A stretch of 64,000 nucleotides of DNA, from assembly GCF_014857905.1 (NCBI RefSeq), contig NZ_JACYXE010000001.1:620001-684000 (forward strand), in the 5' to 3' direction. Below, piece after piece: positions 32,515-41,576 of the stretch (position 1 is the first letter of the stretch; each line of letters opens with the position of its first letter). Both the position numbers and the translations under genes were made by a program. The notes under the pieces were generated by a model. It did no database searches, was not told the DNA's origin, and was given only the letters and a program-made list of their open reading frames with translations. The stretch is from Agilicoccus flavus (GTDB lineage: Bacteria > Actinomycetota > Actinomycetes > Actinomycetales > Dermatophilaceae).

Positions 32515-33639
32515 TCAGCGGGCGAGGAAACGCTGCGCGGCGAGGGCGAGCGCCGCGGCCTCGCGCTGCTGGAACGCGCGGCTCGACAGCAAGCGGGCCT
32601 CGGTCGGGTTGCGCATGTTGCCCGCCTCGAGCATGACGGCGGGCACGCGGGAGAGGTTGACGCCGGCGATGTCGCGGCGCGGCGTGACGCCCGTGCCGCC
32701 GCCGAGGTAGGTCGACCGCGGGCGCCCGGTGACCTGGGCGAACGCGTCGCGGACGAGGGCCGCCGCCCGGGCCGACCGGGCCGTGACGCCAGCGCCCCCC
32801 GCCATCCGCGTCGAGCGGATGACGTGGAAGCCGCGCGCCGAGGCGGCCGCTCCGTCAGCGTGGATCGAGAGCACGAGGTCGGCGCGGTACCGGTTTCCGA
32901 TGGCGGCGCGCTCGTCGACGCAGGGGCCGATGCCGCCGTCGGTCGGCCGGGTGAGGACCACGCGGGCGCCCCGGGCGCGCAGCGTCGCCGCGAGCTTCGT
33001 GGCCACGGCCCAGTTGTGCGCGTGCTCGGAGTAGCCGCCGTTCGTCGACGTGCCCGTCGTGTTGCAGGCCTTGGTGCCGCCGGTGCCGTCGGGCACCGCT
33101 CGCCCGTTGATCCGGGCGTTCGAGCGGCCGTTGTGGCCCGCGTCGACGACGATCGTCCGGCCCGAGAGGGCGCCGCGGGCGGGCGTCGAGAGCCGCACGC
33201 CGCCGCGGCTCGGGGCCGAACGCGCGCCGGCCGCGAAGACGGCGCCGTCGAACAGCCCGCCCCCGCCGGCGACCATCGCGTTCGAGGCCCCGGCGACCTG
33301 CGCGACGACCGGGGCCGGGGCGAGATCCGGAGCCGGCGTGCTCGACGCGCCGGCATTCGAGGGCGTCGCGAGCGGCCCGGGCGCCTCTGGTGCCTCGGTC
33401 GCCGGGTCCGCGGCCGGCGCCTGCGTGTTCTGCGTGGGCGGCGTGGACTGCGCCACGACGTGGGCGGCCGTCTGTGCGGGCTCGGCCGGAGCCGCGGGCG
33501 CCGCCGCGGTGGTCGAGGCCGGTTCGTCCCGGTCGACGGTCAGGCCGACGAGCCCGCCGACGGTCACCGCCAGCACGGCACCGACCGCCACCGTGGTCGT
33601 CGTCAGTGTCGAGACGTTCCTGCGCGGACCCTGCTCCAT
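32515..33639 (-). CDS. N-acetylmuramoyl-L-alanine amidase (Amidase_3), exported
   Basis: This 374-residue cell-wall hydrolase cuts the amide bond between N-acetylmuramic acid and the peptide stem. It has an N-terminal membrane or signal helix (about 15-36), a long Pro/Ala/Thr-rich spacer to about 150, and a zinc amidase domain. Zinc ligands are His in VVDAGHNG, Glu in the GGYSEHAHN segment and His in LSIHADG; the catalytic Glu is in VMLEAGNMRN. ATG 33639 has GGGTGGGA 6 bases upstream and is preferred over GTG 33651. It is transcribed divergently from the alpha/beta hydrolase. Confidence 0.88.
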   Translation of the reverse strand: MEQGPRRNVSTLTTTTVAVGAVLAVTVGGLVGLTVDRDEPASTTAAAPAAPAEPAQTAAHVVAQSTPPTQNTQAPAADPATEAPEAPGPLATPSNAGASSTPAPDLAPAPVVAQVAGASNAMVAGGGGLFDGAVFAAGARSAPSRGGVRLSTPARGALSGRTIVVDAGHNGRSNARINGRAVPDGTGGTKACNTTGTSTNGGYSEHAHNWAVATKLAATLRARGARVVLTRPTDGGIGPCVDERAAIGNRYRADLVLSIHADGAAASARGFHVIRSTRMAGGAGVTARSARAAALVRDAFAQVTGRPRSTYLGGGTGVTPRRDIAGVNLSRVPAVMLEAGNMRNPTEARLLSSRAFQQREAAALALAAQRFLAR

Positions 33640-33836
33640 GTCACATCCCACCCGTCGTCACCCGTGTACCTGCCCATCGGATCCGGACGCGCCCGTCCGA
33701 GGATCCCCGCCGCCCTGTCGTCGGGGATGTCCGCCGGCCGAGACGCGCGCCCGGGCCACCCTTCGAGGAAAGCACGTCCGCCGCCCGGCCGGGAGCGTCG
33801 TGCACCGGCGCGGCGCGGCGCGCCTCGTGCCTCGCC

Positions 33837-33842
33837 TACGGT
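33837..33842 (+). promoter_or_regulatory. Leaderless -10 (TACGGT) for the alpha/beta hydrolase
   Basis: TACGGT ends 6 bases before GTG 33849. It is the same hexamer and spacing as at the LAL gene. Confidence 0.5.
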
Positions 33843-33848
33843 GACGGG

Positions 33849-35000
33849 GTGAGTGGCCCCCGACGCCCCGGCCCCGTCGCCCGGGAGGACCTCGACCTGC
33901 CCGGCGGGATCCGTCTGCGCGTGGCCCGGTACACCCCGCGAGGCTCCCCCGGGCCGCCGGTCGTGCTCGTCCACGGATTCCGGGGCGACCACCACGGCCT
34001 CGACACGATCGCCCTGTTCCTCACCCGCCGGCGCCGCGCCGAGACGGCCGGGGCGTCGGGTCCCGGCCAGGACGCCGGGGCCGGCGGCCTCGAGAGGATC
34101 GTCGCGCCGGACCTGCCGGGCTTCGGGGCCGGCCCGCCCCTGCCGGGGCGCCACGACCTCGCCGCCTACGTGCGGGTCCTCGCCGACCTCCTCGCCGCCG
34201 AGGGCGCGACCCCCGACCGGCCGGTGGTGCTCGTCGGCCACTCCTTCGGGAGCGTGCTCGTGGCCCACCTCGCGGCCGCCCGGCCGGAGCTCGTGGCGGG
34301 CCTCGCCCTGGTCAACCCCATCACCTCCGACCCGCTCGCGGGTCCGCGGGCGTGGGCCTCGCGGGCGACGCGCGGCTACTACGGCCTGGCGCGCGGCCTC
34401 GCGCGCCTCGCCGGGCCGGGGCCGGCCCGGGCGTTCCTCGCCTGGCCGCCCGTCGTCCGCGCGATGTCGGAGGCGATGGCCACGACCCGCGACCCCGCGC
34501 TGCGGGCGTGGATCCACGACCAGCACGCGCGCCACTTCAGCACGTTCTCCGACGCCCGGGTGGTCGCCGAGGCGTTCGAGGTGTCGATCACCCACACGGT
34601 GCGCGACGTCGAGGCCGTACTCGCGGCGGCCCCGTTCCCCGTCCTCGTCGTCGCGGGCGACGCCGACGACATCGCCCCCCTGCCGGGCCAGCGCGCGTTC
34701 GCGGCGGCGGTCGGCGCCCGCCTCGTGGTCCTGCCGCGCGTCGGACACCTCGTGCACTACGAACGCCCCGATGCCGCTGCCGACGCCGTGGCCGACCTGC
34801 TGGCCGACCTCGCCGCGCGGCGCGCCGACGCCGGCCGGCCCGGCTCCGAACCCGACCCCGACCCCGACCCCGACCACGCTCCCGCTCCCGGTCCCGGTCC
34901 CGGTCCCGGTCCCGGTCCCGAGCTCGACTCCCGTCCCGGTCCCGGTCCCGACTCCGGTTCCGGTTCCGGTTCCGGTTCCACGAGGACGGTCGCCCGATGA
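33849..35000 (+). CDS. Alpha/beta hydrolase with repeat-encoded tail
   Basis: This 383-residue alpha/beta hydrolase has the oxyanion segment VVLVHGFRGDHHG (about 36-48), the nucleophile elbow GHSFGS, an acid in AGDADDIAPLPGQ and the catalytic His in RVGHLVHYERP. The substrate is unknown. After the fold ends near residue 325, a tail of about 50 residues is made almost only of DP, PG and SG dipeptides, encoded by hexanucleotide repeats. The stop overlaps the glycosyltransferase ATG. The GTG start follows a leaderless-type -10. Confidence 0.8.
   Translation: MSGPRRPGPVAREDLDLPGGIRLRVARYTPRGSPGPPVVLVHGFRGDHHGLDTIALFLTRRRRAETAGASGPGQDAGAGGLERIVAPDLPGFGAGPPLPGRHDLAAYVRVLADLLAAEGATPDRPVVLVGHSFGSVLVAHLAAARPELVAGLALVNPITSDPLAGPRAWASRATRGYYGLARGLARLAGPGPARAFLAWPPVVRAMSEAMATTRDPALRAWIHDQHARHFSTFSDARVVAEAFEVSITHTVRDVEAVLAAAPFPVLVVAGDADDIAPLPGQRAFAAAVGARLVVLPRVGHLVHYERPDAAADAVADLLADLAARRADAGRPGSEPDPDPDPDHAPAPGPGPGPGPGPELDSRPGPGPDSGSGSGSGSTRTVAR
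34848..34978 (+). repeat. Degenerate hexanucleotide tandem repeat
   Basis: Blocks of (GACCCC), (GGTCCC) and (GGTTCC) units run for about 130 bases and encode the DP-, PG- and SG-dipeptide tail of the hydrolase. Unit length is a multiple of three, so copy changes alter tail length without breaking the frame or the overlapping downstream start. Confidence 0.85.
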
Positions 35001-36244
35001 CCCGGCCGCTGCGCCTGCTCGTCGACGCGCGCTTCACCCGCCTCGACCACCCCGACGGGATCAGCCGGTTCACCGCCGGCCTCGTGGGCGCCCTCGCCCG
35101 CCGGCCGGACCGCGTCCGGGTGGCGATGCTCGTCCGCGACGAACGCCAGCTCGCCCTCCTGCCGGACGTGCCGCACGTCATGGGCCCCTCGCCCCTGCGG
35201 CCCACCGAGGCGTTCGTCGCCTTCCGCCTGCGGCGACTCGCCCCCGACGTCGTCTTCTGCCCGATGCAGACCATGGGGTCGTGGGGGCGCCGCTACGGGC
35301 TCGTCCTCACCCTCCACGACCTCATCTACTACGCCCACCCCACCCCGCCGGGGTTCCTCCCGGCGCCGGTGCGGCTCGCGTGGCGGCTGTTCCACCGGGC
35401 GTACTGGCCGCAGCGCGTCCTGCTCGACCGCGCCGACGTCGTGGCCACGGTCAGCGCGACGACCCGGGAGCTCATGGCGCGCCACCGGCTCACCCGGCGC
35501 CCCGTCGCGGTCGTCGGCAACGCGCCCACCCCCGGCGCCTTCGACGCCGTCCCGGTGCCCGCGCCGCTCGCGCCGCGCCCGGGCGGTCGTCTCGTGTACA
35601 TGGGCGCCTTCGCGGCGTACAAGAACGTCGAGACGCTCGTCGCCGCCATGGCGCACCTGCCCGGCCACGAGCTGCGCCTGCTCTCGCGCGTCGACCCCCG
35701 CCGCCGCGCCCAGCTCGCCGCGCTCGCCGCGCGTGTCGCCCCGGGGGCCGCCGTGACGTTCGTCGACGGGGTGAACGACGAGGAGTACGCGGCCGAGCTC
35801 GACGTCGCGACCGCGCTGCTCACCCTGAGCCGGGCCGAGGGGTACGGGCTCCCGCTCGTGGAGGCGATGGGCCGCGGCGTGCCGGTCGTCGCCGCGGACA
35901 CCCCGATCTTCCGGGAGGTGGCCGGGGACGCGGCGACGTACGTCCCGGCGGACGACCCGGTGGCCTGCGCCCGCGCGGTGCGCGACCTGGGGGATCCGGC
36001 GGTCTGGCGGGACGCGTCGGACCGGGCTCTCGCCCGGGCCGCCGCCTTCTCGTGGGACGCCTCGGCCGCCGCGCTCCTCGACGTCGCCGACGGGATCGTG
36101 CGCGCCCGCGAGGCCGGCAGCGCCGCCGAGGACCCTGCCGGGTCGCCCTCGGGCCGACTACAGTCGAGGGCGCCCCGGGATCCCGGACCGACGCTCGGGC
36201 GACGCATCAGGTCGCGGCCCCTCCGGTCGCCGTCGAGGAGGTGA
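34997..36244 (+). CDS. Glycosyltransferase, GT4-like (GT-B fold)
   Basis: This 415-residue glycosyltransferase has a GT-B fold. The N-terminal half begins LRLLVDARFTRLDHPDGISR and contains LTLHDLIYYAHP; the C-terminal nucleotide-sugar domain has GRLVYMGAFAAYKNVETLV and the conserved acidic motif SRAEGYGLPLVEAMGRGVPVV. These match GT4 retaining transferases such as mannosyl- or glucosyltransferases. Donor and acceptor are unknown. The last 45 residues are Arg/Ser/Pro-rich and unconserved. ATG overlaps the hydrolase stop. Confidence 0.85.
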   Translation: MTRPLRLLVDARFTRLDHPDGISRFTAGLVGALARRPDRVRVAMLVRDERQLALLPDVPHVMGPSPLRPTEAFVAFRLRRLAPDVVFCPMQTMGSWGRRYGLVLTLHDLIYYAHPTPPGFLPAPVRLAWRLFHRAYWPQRVLLDRADVVATVSATTRELMARHRLTRRPVAVVGNAPTPGAFDAVPVPAPLAPRPGGRLVYMGAFAAYKNVETLVAAMAHLPGHELRLLSRVDPRRRAQLAALAARVAPGAAVTFVDGVNDEEYAAELDVATALLTLSRAEGYGLPLVEAMGRGVPVVAADTPIFREVAGDAATYVPADDPVACARAVRDLGDPAVWRDASDRALARAAAFSWDASAAALLDVADGIVRAREAGSAAEDPAGSPSGRLQSRAPRDPGPTLGRRIRSRPLRSPSRR

Positions 36245-36246
36245 GC

Positions 36247-37203
36247 ATGGCGAACCTCATCCGCACGCTCCCGTTGAGCAACGCCGCGGCCTACGAGTGC
36301 GCCCGCTCCGGCCACGACATCGTGGACGTCGACCACGTCCTGCTCGCGCTCCTCGCCACCGGCGGGCCGGTGGCGAGGATCATGGCCGAGCACGGCCTCA
36401 CGCTCGCGAGCACCCGCGAGACCGTCTCCGTCCGCCGCCGGGCCGGGGCACCGGAGGACGCGGACGACCCGACCACCCAGTCCATCCCCGTCGGCGCGCT
36501 GCGCGACGACGTCAGCGGCGGGCTGCCCTGGACGGCCCGCGCGACCGAGCTGTGGCCGTCACCGGCCGCCCGCACGACCGACCTCGAGCTCCTGCTCACC
36601 CTCATGGACGAGGAGGGCGGTGTCGTCTGGAGCATCATCGAGATGGGCGACGCCGAGGCCGGCGCCGTGCAGGCCGAGGTCGAGAGCACCCTCGACGACG
36701 GGGACGACGGCGGCACCGAGATCGGCGAGCACACGTTCAGCGACGACGATCCGGCCGTGACCGTGTCGCTCGACCACGCCCTCGCCCAGCCCGTCGACAT
36801 CGTGTGGCCCTCGCTCGTCGACTCCGGGCTGGTCTGCCTGTGGGCCGGTTCCCCCGAGACGAGCCGCGTCGTCTCCGGGGGCGTCGAGACGACCTTCGAA
36901 CGCCTCGGCCACCGCGGCCACATCCGCCTGGACCCGACCCTCGTCGAGGAGCCGGGCCCGCTCGGCGCCCGCGTCGTCTGGCAGGAGCGGCAGTTCTCCG
37001 ACAAGGTGCGGGGCGACCACGGAGGCTGGTACGACCTGCAGCTCACCCCGACCGGGCCCGCCTCCACGCTCCGGCTCACCCGCGGGCTGCGGACGTTCGG
37101 CGCGCTGGGCCGCGCCCTCATGCCCATCGCGCGCCGCAGCACGGCCGCGAACCTCAACCCCATGGCCCAGGACATCGCCTACGCCTCGGCCCGGCGCTAC
37201 TGA
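36247..37203 (+). CDS. Clp-N repeat and SRPBCC (START-like) domain fusion protein
   Basis: This 318-residue protein pairs two unusual parts. Residues about 8-60 and 95-145 look like the two helical repeats of the ClpA/ClpC N-domain (AYECARSGHDIVDVDHVLLA is typical of repeat 1). Residues about 170-318 resemble an SRPBCC/START lipid- or ligand-binding fold (VTVSLDHALAQPVDIVWPSL at its start). An acidic linker (DDGDDGG) joins them. There is no ATPase domain. GAGGAGGTGA is an excellent ribosome site for ATG 36247, 2 bases after the glycosyltransferase stop. Function unknown. Confidence 0.7.
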   Translation: MANLIRTLPLSNAAAYECARSGHDIVDVDHVLLALLATGGPVARIMAEHGLTLASTRETVSVRRRAGAPEDADDPTTQSIPVGALRDDVSGGLPWTARATELWPSPAARTTDLELLLTLMDEEGGVVWSIIEMGDAEAGAVQAEVESTLDDGDDGGTEIGEHTFSDDDPAVTVSLDHALAQPVDIVWPSLVDSGLVCLWAGSPETSRVVSGGVETTFERLGHRGHIRLDPTLVEEPGPLGARVVWQERQFSDKVRGDHGGWYDLQLTPTGPASTLRLTRGLRTFGALGRALMPIARRSTAANLNPMAQDIAYASARRY

Positions 37204-37306
37204 CGTCAGACCCTCCTCGCCCGCGCGCGGCACCCCGAGGACCGGTGTCCACTCCGCTCGGGCGGCCTCGTCGGCAGGGCTGCGTGTCGTGGCCGTTGCC
37301 GGCCGG

Positions 37307-38665
37307 TCAGCCTCGCACCGCGGCGACGGCCGAGCCTAGGGCGGCCCCGACGTCGCCCATGACGTGCCGGCGGTCCTCGACGACGAACCGGCCGTCGACC
37401 GCGACGTCGACGACGTCGGCGTTCGTGGCGGCCCACCACACCTGCGCCGGTTCGGTGCCCGCCGTCCGCGGGCTCGCCGTGTCGACGACGACGACGTCGG
37501 CCCGGTGGCCGGGGCGCAGGGCTCCGACGTCGCTCCACCCCAGGCTCGCGTGCGCCGTCACCGCGGCGGCCAGCTCCGACGGCCCGAGGTCGCGCCCGGC
37601 CATCCGCTCGTGCATCGCGAGGCCGCGCACTTCCTCGAAGGGGTCGACGACCACGTGGTGGTCGGTGCCCAGGGACACGCGCGCCCCGGCGTCGAGCAGC
37701 GCCCGGACCGACCCGAGGCCCTCGCGCAGGTCGTGACGCGACGTCGGGCAGAACGCGACGCTCGCCCCCGCCTTGCCGAGCAGGTCGACGTCCGACCCGC
37801 TCAGGTGCGTGCCGTGCACGGCCGTGAAGTGCCGGTTCACGAGGCCGGCGTCGCGCAGCAGCTCCATCGGGGTGCACCCGTAGTACGCCTGGCACGCCGC
37901 GTTCTCGTCGGGCTGCCCCGAGACGTGGGCGTGGACGACGAGCTGCTCCCCGCGGGCCCGGGCGAGCCGCGAAGACGTGGCCACCTCCCGGATGCCGAGC
38001 AGGGCGTTGCGCGGCACGGCCCGCACCGAATGGATCCCCAGACCGATGCGGGTCCGCTCCGTCTCGGGGCGGCGCGAGACCCGCCGCGCCCAGTCGTCGA
38101 GGCTGCCGTCGGCGAAGCGGACCTCCTGCTGCGCGAGGCGCACGTGGCGCTCCTTCGTCAGACCGCCGGAGAGGTAGAGCGTGTCGAGGAGGGTCATGCG
38201 CAGGCCCGCGTCCTCGGCGGCCCGCAGCAGCGCCGCCCCCATCGCGTTCGGGTAGGAGTACGGCCGCCCGTCGGGGTCGTTGTGCACGTAGTGGAACTCG
38301 CCGACGGTCGTGATCCCCGCGAGGAGCTTCTCGGCGAACACGGCCCGCGCGAGGGCGTAGTAGTTCTCGGGGTCGAGCCGCCCGGCGAGGGCGCACGTCG
38401 CCTCGCGGCGGCTGCCGGCGGCGTCCCCGACGTGCGTGGTCCCCCGCAGCGCGCGGTGGAAGGCGTGGGAGTGGGTGTCGGCGAGGCCCGGCAACGCGAG
38501 GCCGGGCAGCAACCGTGAACCCGTGGGACGCGTCGAGTTCGGGGTGACGGCCGCGAACCGACCGTCGGCCACCTCGAGGCTCACGTCGGCCGCGTACCCG
38601 GTGGGCAGCAGGGCGTGGGGCGCGAACCACCGCTCGCGAGGCTGGGCGGTCTGCTCCGACGTCAT
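37307..38665 (-). CDS. hutF: Formimidoylglutamate deiminase
   Basis: This 452-residue amidohydrolase-superfamily enzyme converts N-formimidoyl-L-glutamate to N-formyl-L-glutamate in histidine degradation. The metal motif is THSHAF (His65, His67), with later ligands in VVHAHVSGQ and LGTDHHVVVD. EFHYVHND, with its substrate-binding Tyr and His, is typical of HutF. ATG 38665 follows GGGGGAACG and overlaps the stop of the M20 amidohydrolase (ATGA), which is the usual gene order in actinobacterial hut clusters. hutH, hutU and hutI are not in the window. Confidence 0.88.
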   Translation of the reverse strand: MTSEQTAQPRERWFAPHALLPTGYAADVSLEVADGRFAAVTPNSTRPTGSRLLPGLALPGLADTHSHAFHRALRGTTHVGDAAGSRREATCALAGRLDPENYYALARAVFAEKLLAGITTVGEFHYVHNDPDGRPYSYPNAMGAALLRAAEDAGLRMTLLDTLYLSGGLTKERHVRLAQQEVRFADGSLDDWARRVSRRPETERTRIGLGIHSVRAVPRNALLGIREVATSSRLARARGEQLVVHAHVSGQPDENAACQAYYGCTPMELLRDAGLVNRHFTAVHGTHLSGSDVDLLGKAGASVAFCPTSRHDLREGLGSVRALLDAGARVSLGTDHHVVVDPFEEVRGLAMHERMAGRDLGPSELAAAVTAHASLGWSDVGALRPGHRADVVVVDTASPRTAGTEPAQVWWAATNADVVDVAVDGRFVVEDRRHVMGDVGAALGSAVAAVRG

Positions 38666-39597
38666 CGTTCCCCCGTGTGCACGAGGCGTTCGACCACATC
38701 GGTCAGCGCGGCCACCCCGCTCAGGCAATCCCTCCAATCGGCCGTCTCGTCGGGGGCCTGAGAAACGCCGGTCGGGTTGCGCACGAACAACATTGCGACG
38801 TCGACCCCGGCCCGGGCGAGGACGCCCGCGTCGTACTCCGCCGGCGTGTCGAGCACGGGGGCGCCGAGCGCCTCGGCGATGCCCGCGACGAGGGCGTCGT
38901 CGAAGGGGGATCCGTCCGCGTCGGGGCCACCACCGGCGCGCGTCCGGGTGCCCGCGCCGACACCCACGGGGGCGCCCAGCTCCGCGAGCCGGGGGCCCGG
39001 CTCGAGGCGCAGCTCGACGAACGTGCCGACGCGTCGCATCGTCTCCTCGTCGGGCCCGACGAGGTCGGCGTCGTGCCCGGTGGCCCGCATCGCCTCCGCC
39101 AGGCTCACCCCGTCGGCGTCGCGCAGGGCGAGGGCGCGCGCCGCGTCGTACTCGCCGGTGACGACCCGCGAGCCGAGGCAGGCGACGCCGAAGCGCGCCC
39201 CGGCCGATTCGACGAAGTTGACGACCCCGAGCGGACGTTCCGGCGTGAACCCGCGCTCGCGCAGCTCGTCCACGGCCGCGAGCGCCGACACGACCCCGAG
39301 GGCACCGGCGTAGACGCCGCCGTCGCGCACCGAGTCGAGGTGGAGCCGATGACCACGCCCTGCCGGCCCGCGGCGAGCGACCCGTCGATGTCGCCCCACC
39401 ACGCCCACTGGTTGCCGATCCGGTCGGTGCTCACGTCGAGGCCGCGGCGGCCGCACTCCCCGACGAACCAGTCGCGCAGGTCCGCGTCCTGACGCGAGGC
39501 GGCGGTAGCCGGAGCCGGTGCGGCCCACGGGCGGCAGGTCGGCCCACATCTGCGCGAACTCGTCGGCCACGCCGTGGGAGGGGGGAAGGCTGTGCAT
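38662..39597 (-). pseudogene. M20 amidohydrolase (allantoate/N-carbamoyl-amino-acid hydrolase type), two frameshifts
   Basis: Conserved protein appears in two frames. The start MHSLPPSHGVADEFAQMW and GSGYRRLA are in the main frame. From about 39492 to 39343 the sense sequence (RDWFVGECGRRGLDVSTDR, then NQWAWWGDID and QGVVIGS) is in a second frame. The main frame then resumes with HLDSVRDGGVYAGALGVVSA to the stop. Restoring two bases near 39491 and one C near 39342 gives an intact enzyme of about 312 residues. The metal motif HLDSV is present. In actinobacterial hut operons this family precedes hutF and probably acts on a glutamate derivative. It is a pseudogene or carries sequencing errors. 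Confidence 0.8.
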
Positions 39598-39818
39598 GGT
39601 GGCCTTTCATGACGCCGGATCCCGCCGCCGCGCGGGCGGTCCGTGAAGATCATGCCCGCTCGCCCTGGTCAGCGGGGTGATCGGCGCGGTGCACCCGGCG
39701 CCGGACCCGCCGGCGTGTTGCGCTCGCCGTCGGCCCGACCGACGATCTCCGCCCACCCGTCGGGTGGCCGGCTGTCGTAGCCTGACCCCGCCCCCGCACC
39801 CGTCGCCCGAGGTGATCG

Positions 39819-40142
39819 ATGACGCAGAACCACTACGCCGGCCCCCGCTCGTCCCGGGTCACCGACCCGGCGTTCGTCCGGTTCCTGCGGGCGCGTCGCG
39901 ACGAGGAGGCCCGGGCCGCCGCCGCGCGGGCCGAGGCCGCCGTCGGCCCCGACGGCCGCTCGATCGACCCGGCGGACGGGGGCCGCCGGGACCGCACCGG
40001 CGAGGGGCTGGCCGTCCTCGACGAGCTCATCGCCGGCCTCGAGGCGGGCCGCGACCTTGACGCGATGCAGCTCCCCCTCATCAAGATCGCCTACGGGCGT
40101 CACCCCGACTTCCGCCCGGAGTGGCACTCGACCCTGGGCTGA
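39819..40142 (+). CDS. Small hypothetical protein
   Basis: This 107-residue protein has a helical, Arg/Ala/Glu-rich first half (FVRFLRARRDEEARAAAARAE), a polar middle, and an end IAYGRHPDFRPEWHSTLG. That end resembles the HPDY-x-x-EW ending of DUF6221-type actinobacterial proteins, but the match is from memory and weak. GAGGTGATCG precedes ATG 39819. It has no clear functional partner; it is divergent from the M20 gene and followed by the Nramp-like gene 116 bases later. Confidence 0.6.
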   Translation: MTQNHYAGPRSSRVTDPAFVRFLRARRDEEARAAAARAEAAVGPDGRSIDPADGGRRDRTGEGLAVLDELIAGLEAGRDLDAMQLPLIKIAYGRHPDFRPEWHSTLG

Positions 40143-40258
40143 CCCGACCCCGACGTCGCCCGGCCACGCTCTGCCGGCCCCGCCGGGATCCGTGACACCA
40201 TGACGCGGTCACCCCCGCAGGCGGCGCCGTGGCCGTCCGGACGTCGAAAGGGCCGCAC

Positions 40259-41545
40259 ATGACCGGCGAGGACACCCCCCGTTCAAGACCCACCGACGCC
40301 GTGGCCATGCCCGGCTCGACCCCCGCGCCGCGCTCGTGGCGCCTCATCGGGCCCGGCCTGGTCGTCGCCGCCACCGGCGTTGGCGCCGCGGACCTCGTGG
40401 CCACCCTCATCGCCGGCAGCAAGTTCGGGTACGGCCTGCTGTGGTGCGTCGTCGTCGGCTGCGTCATGAAGATCGTCCTCGTCGAGAGCGCCGGCCGGTA
40501 CTCGCTCGCGACCGGCCGCACGATCTTCGAGGGCTGGGCGACCCTCGGCACGTGGACGTCGGTGTACTTCGGCCCGTACATCGTCGTCTGGGGCTTCGTC
40601 TACGGCGCCGCGGCGATGGCCGGGACGGGGCTGCCGCTGGCCTCCCTCTTCCCGGTCCTGTCGGTCACGTGGTGGGGCATCCTCTCGGGGCTCGTCGGGC
40701 TGGCCCTCGTGTGGTGGGGCCGGTACGCGGTCTTCGAGAAGGTGTGCGCGGCGCTCGTCGGCCTCATGTTCGTGACGATGGTCGGCGCGGCCCTGCTCAC
40801 CCTGCCGAACCTCCCGCAGCTGCTCAAGGGCCTCACGCCGTGGATCCCGGACGGCGGCCTCGTCAACGTCCTCGCCCTCGCCGGCGGGGTCGGCGGCACG
40901 ATCACCCTCGCCGCGTACGGCTACTGGCTGCGCGAGAAGGGGTGGAGCACCCCCGGCCACATGAAGGCGATGCGCATCGACAACACCGTGGCCTACGTCG
41001 TCACGGGCATCTTCGTCCTCGCGACGCTCATCGTCGGAGCCGAGCTGCTGTACTCCGCCGGCATCGCGGTGAGCACGGGCGACCGGGGCCTGCTCGACCT
41101 GTCGGTCGTCCTCGAGGAGCGGTACGGCACGTGGGCCGGGAAGCTCTTCCTCGTCGGCTTCTGGGCCGCCGCGATGAGTTCGCTCGTGGGCGTGTGGAAC
41201 GGCGTCTCGCTCATGTTCGCCGACTTCCTCGGCCACGCCCTGCGCCGCCCCGCGGACCACCCCGACCGCCTCTCGGGCGGCCGCTTCTACAAGTGGTACA
41301 TCCTCTGGCTGACGTTCCCGCCGATGACGATGATGTTCCTCGGCCGCCCCGGCGCGCTCATCCTCGCCTACGGCGTGCTCGGCGCGTTCTTCATGCCGTT
41401 CCTCGCGATCACGCTCCTGTGGCTGCTCAACACCGACCGCGTCCCGGCGGCCTGGCGCAACAAGCCGGCGACGAACGTCGTCCTCGCCCTCGTCACGCTC
41501 GCGTTCGCCGCCCTCGCGATCAGCGAGCTCGCCAAGCTGTTCTGA
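40259..41545 (+). CDS. Nramp-related transporter lacking the canonical metal motifs
   Basis: This 428-residue membrane protein has the Nramp/LeuT fold (about 11 helices; GSKFGYGLLW after TM1 is typical). In canonical Nramps TM1 carries DPGN and TM6 carries MPH. Here TM1 reads GVGAADLVA (40-48) and the TM6 region reads AAYGYWLREKGW with no MPH. The Mn/Fe site is therefore remodelled, as in Nramp-related Mg transporters and other divergent clades. A divalent cation is still possible but not shown. ATG 40259 follows CGAAAGG; an upstream in-frame GTG at 40229 is less likely. Confidence 0.82.
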   Translation: MTGEDTPRSRPTDAVAMPGSTPAPRSWRLIGPGLVVAATGVGAADLVATLIAGSKFGYGLLWCVVVGCVMKIVLVESAGRYSLATGRTIFEGWATLGTWTSVYFGPYIVVWGFVYGAAAMAGTGLPLASLFPVLSVTWWGILSGLVGLALVWWGRYAVFEKVCAALVGLMFVTMVGAALLTLPNLPQLLKGLTPWIPDGGLVNVLALAGGVGGTITLAAYGYWLREKGWSTPGHMKAMRIDNTVAYVVTGIFVLATLIVGAELLYSAGIAVSTGDRGLLDLSVVLEERYGTWAGKLFLVGFWAAAMSSLVGVWNGVSLMFADFLGHALRRPADHPDRLSGGRFYKWYILWLTFPPMTMMFLGRPGALILAYGVLGAFFMPFLAITLLWLLNTDRVPAAWRNKPATNVVLALVTLAFAALAISELAKLF

Positions 41546-41576
41546 CCGTGAGCCCGACCGGGCCCGCCGCCCGACG

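Noticed and set aside
34848-34978. Possible CRISPR or minisatellite array
   Set aside because: Units are 6 bases with no spacers, stay in frame and encode a low-complexity tail, so this is a coding tandem repeat.
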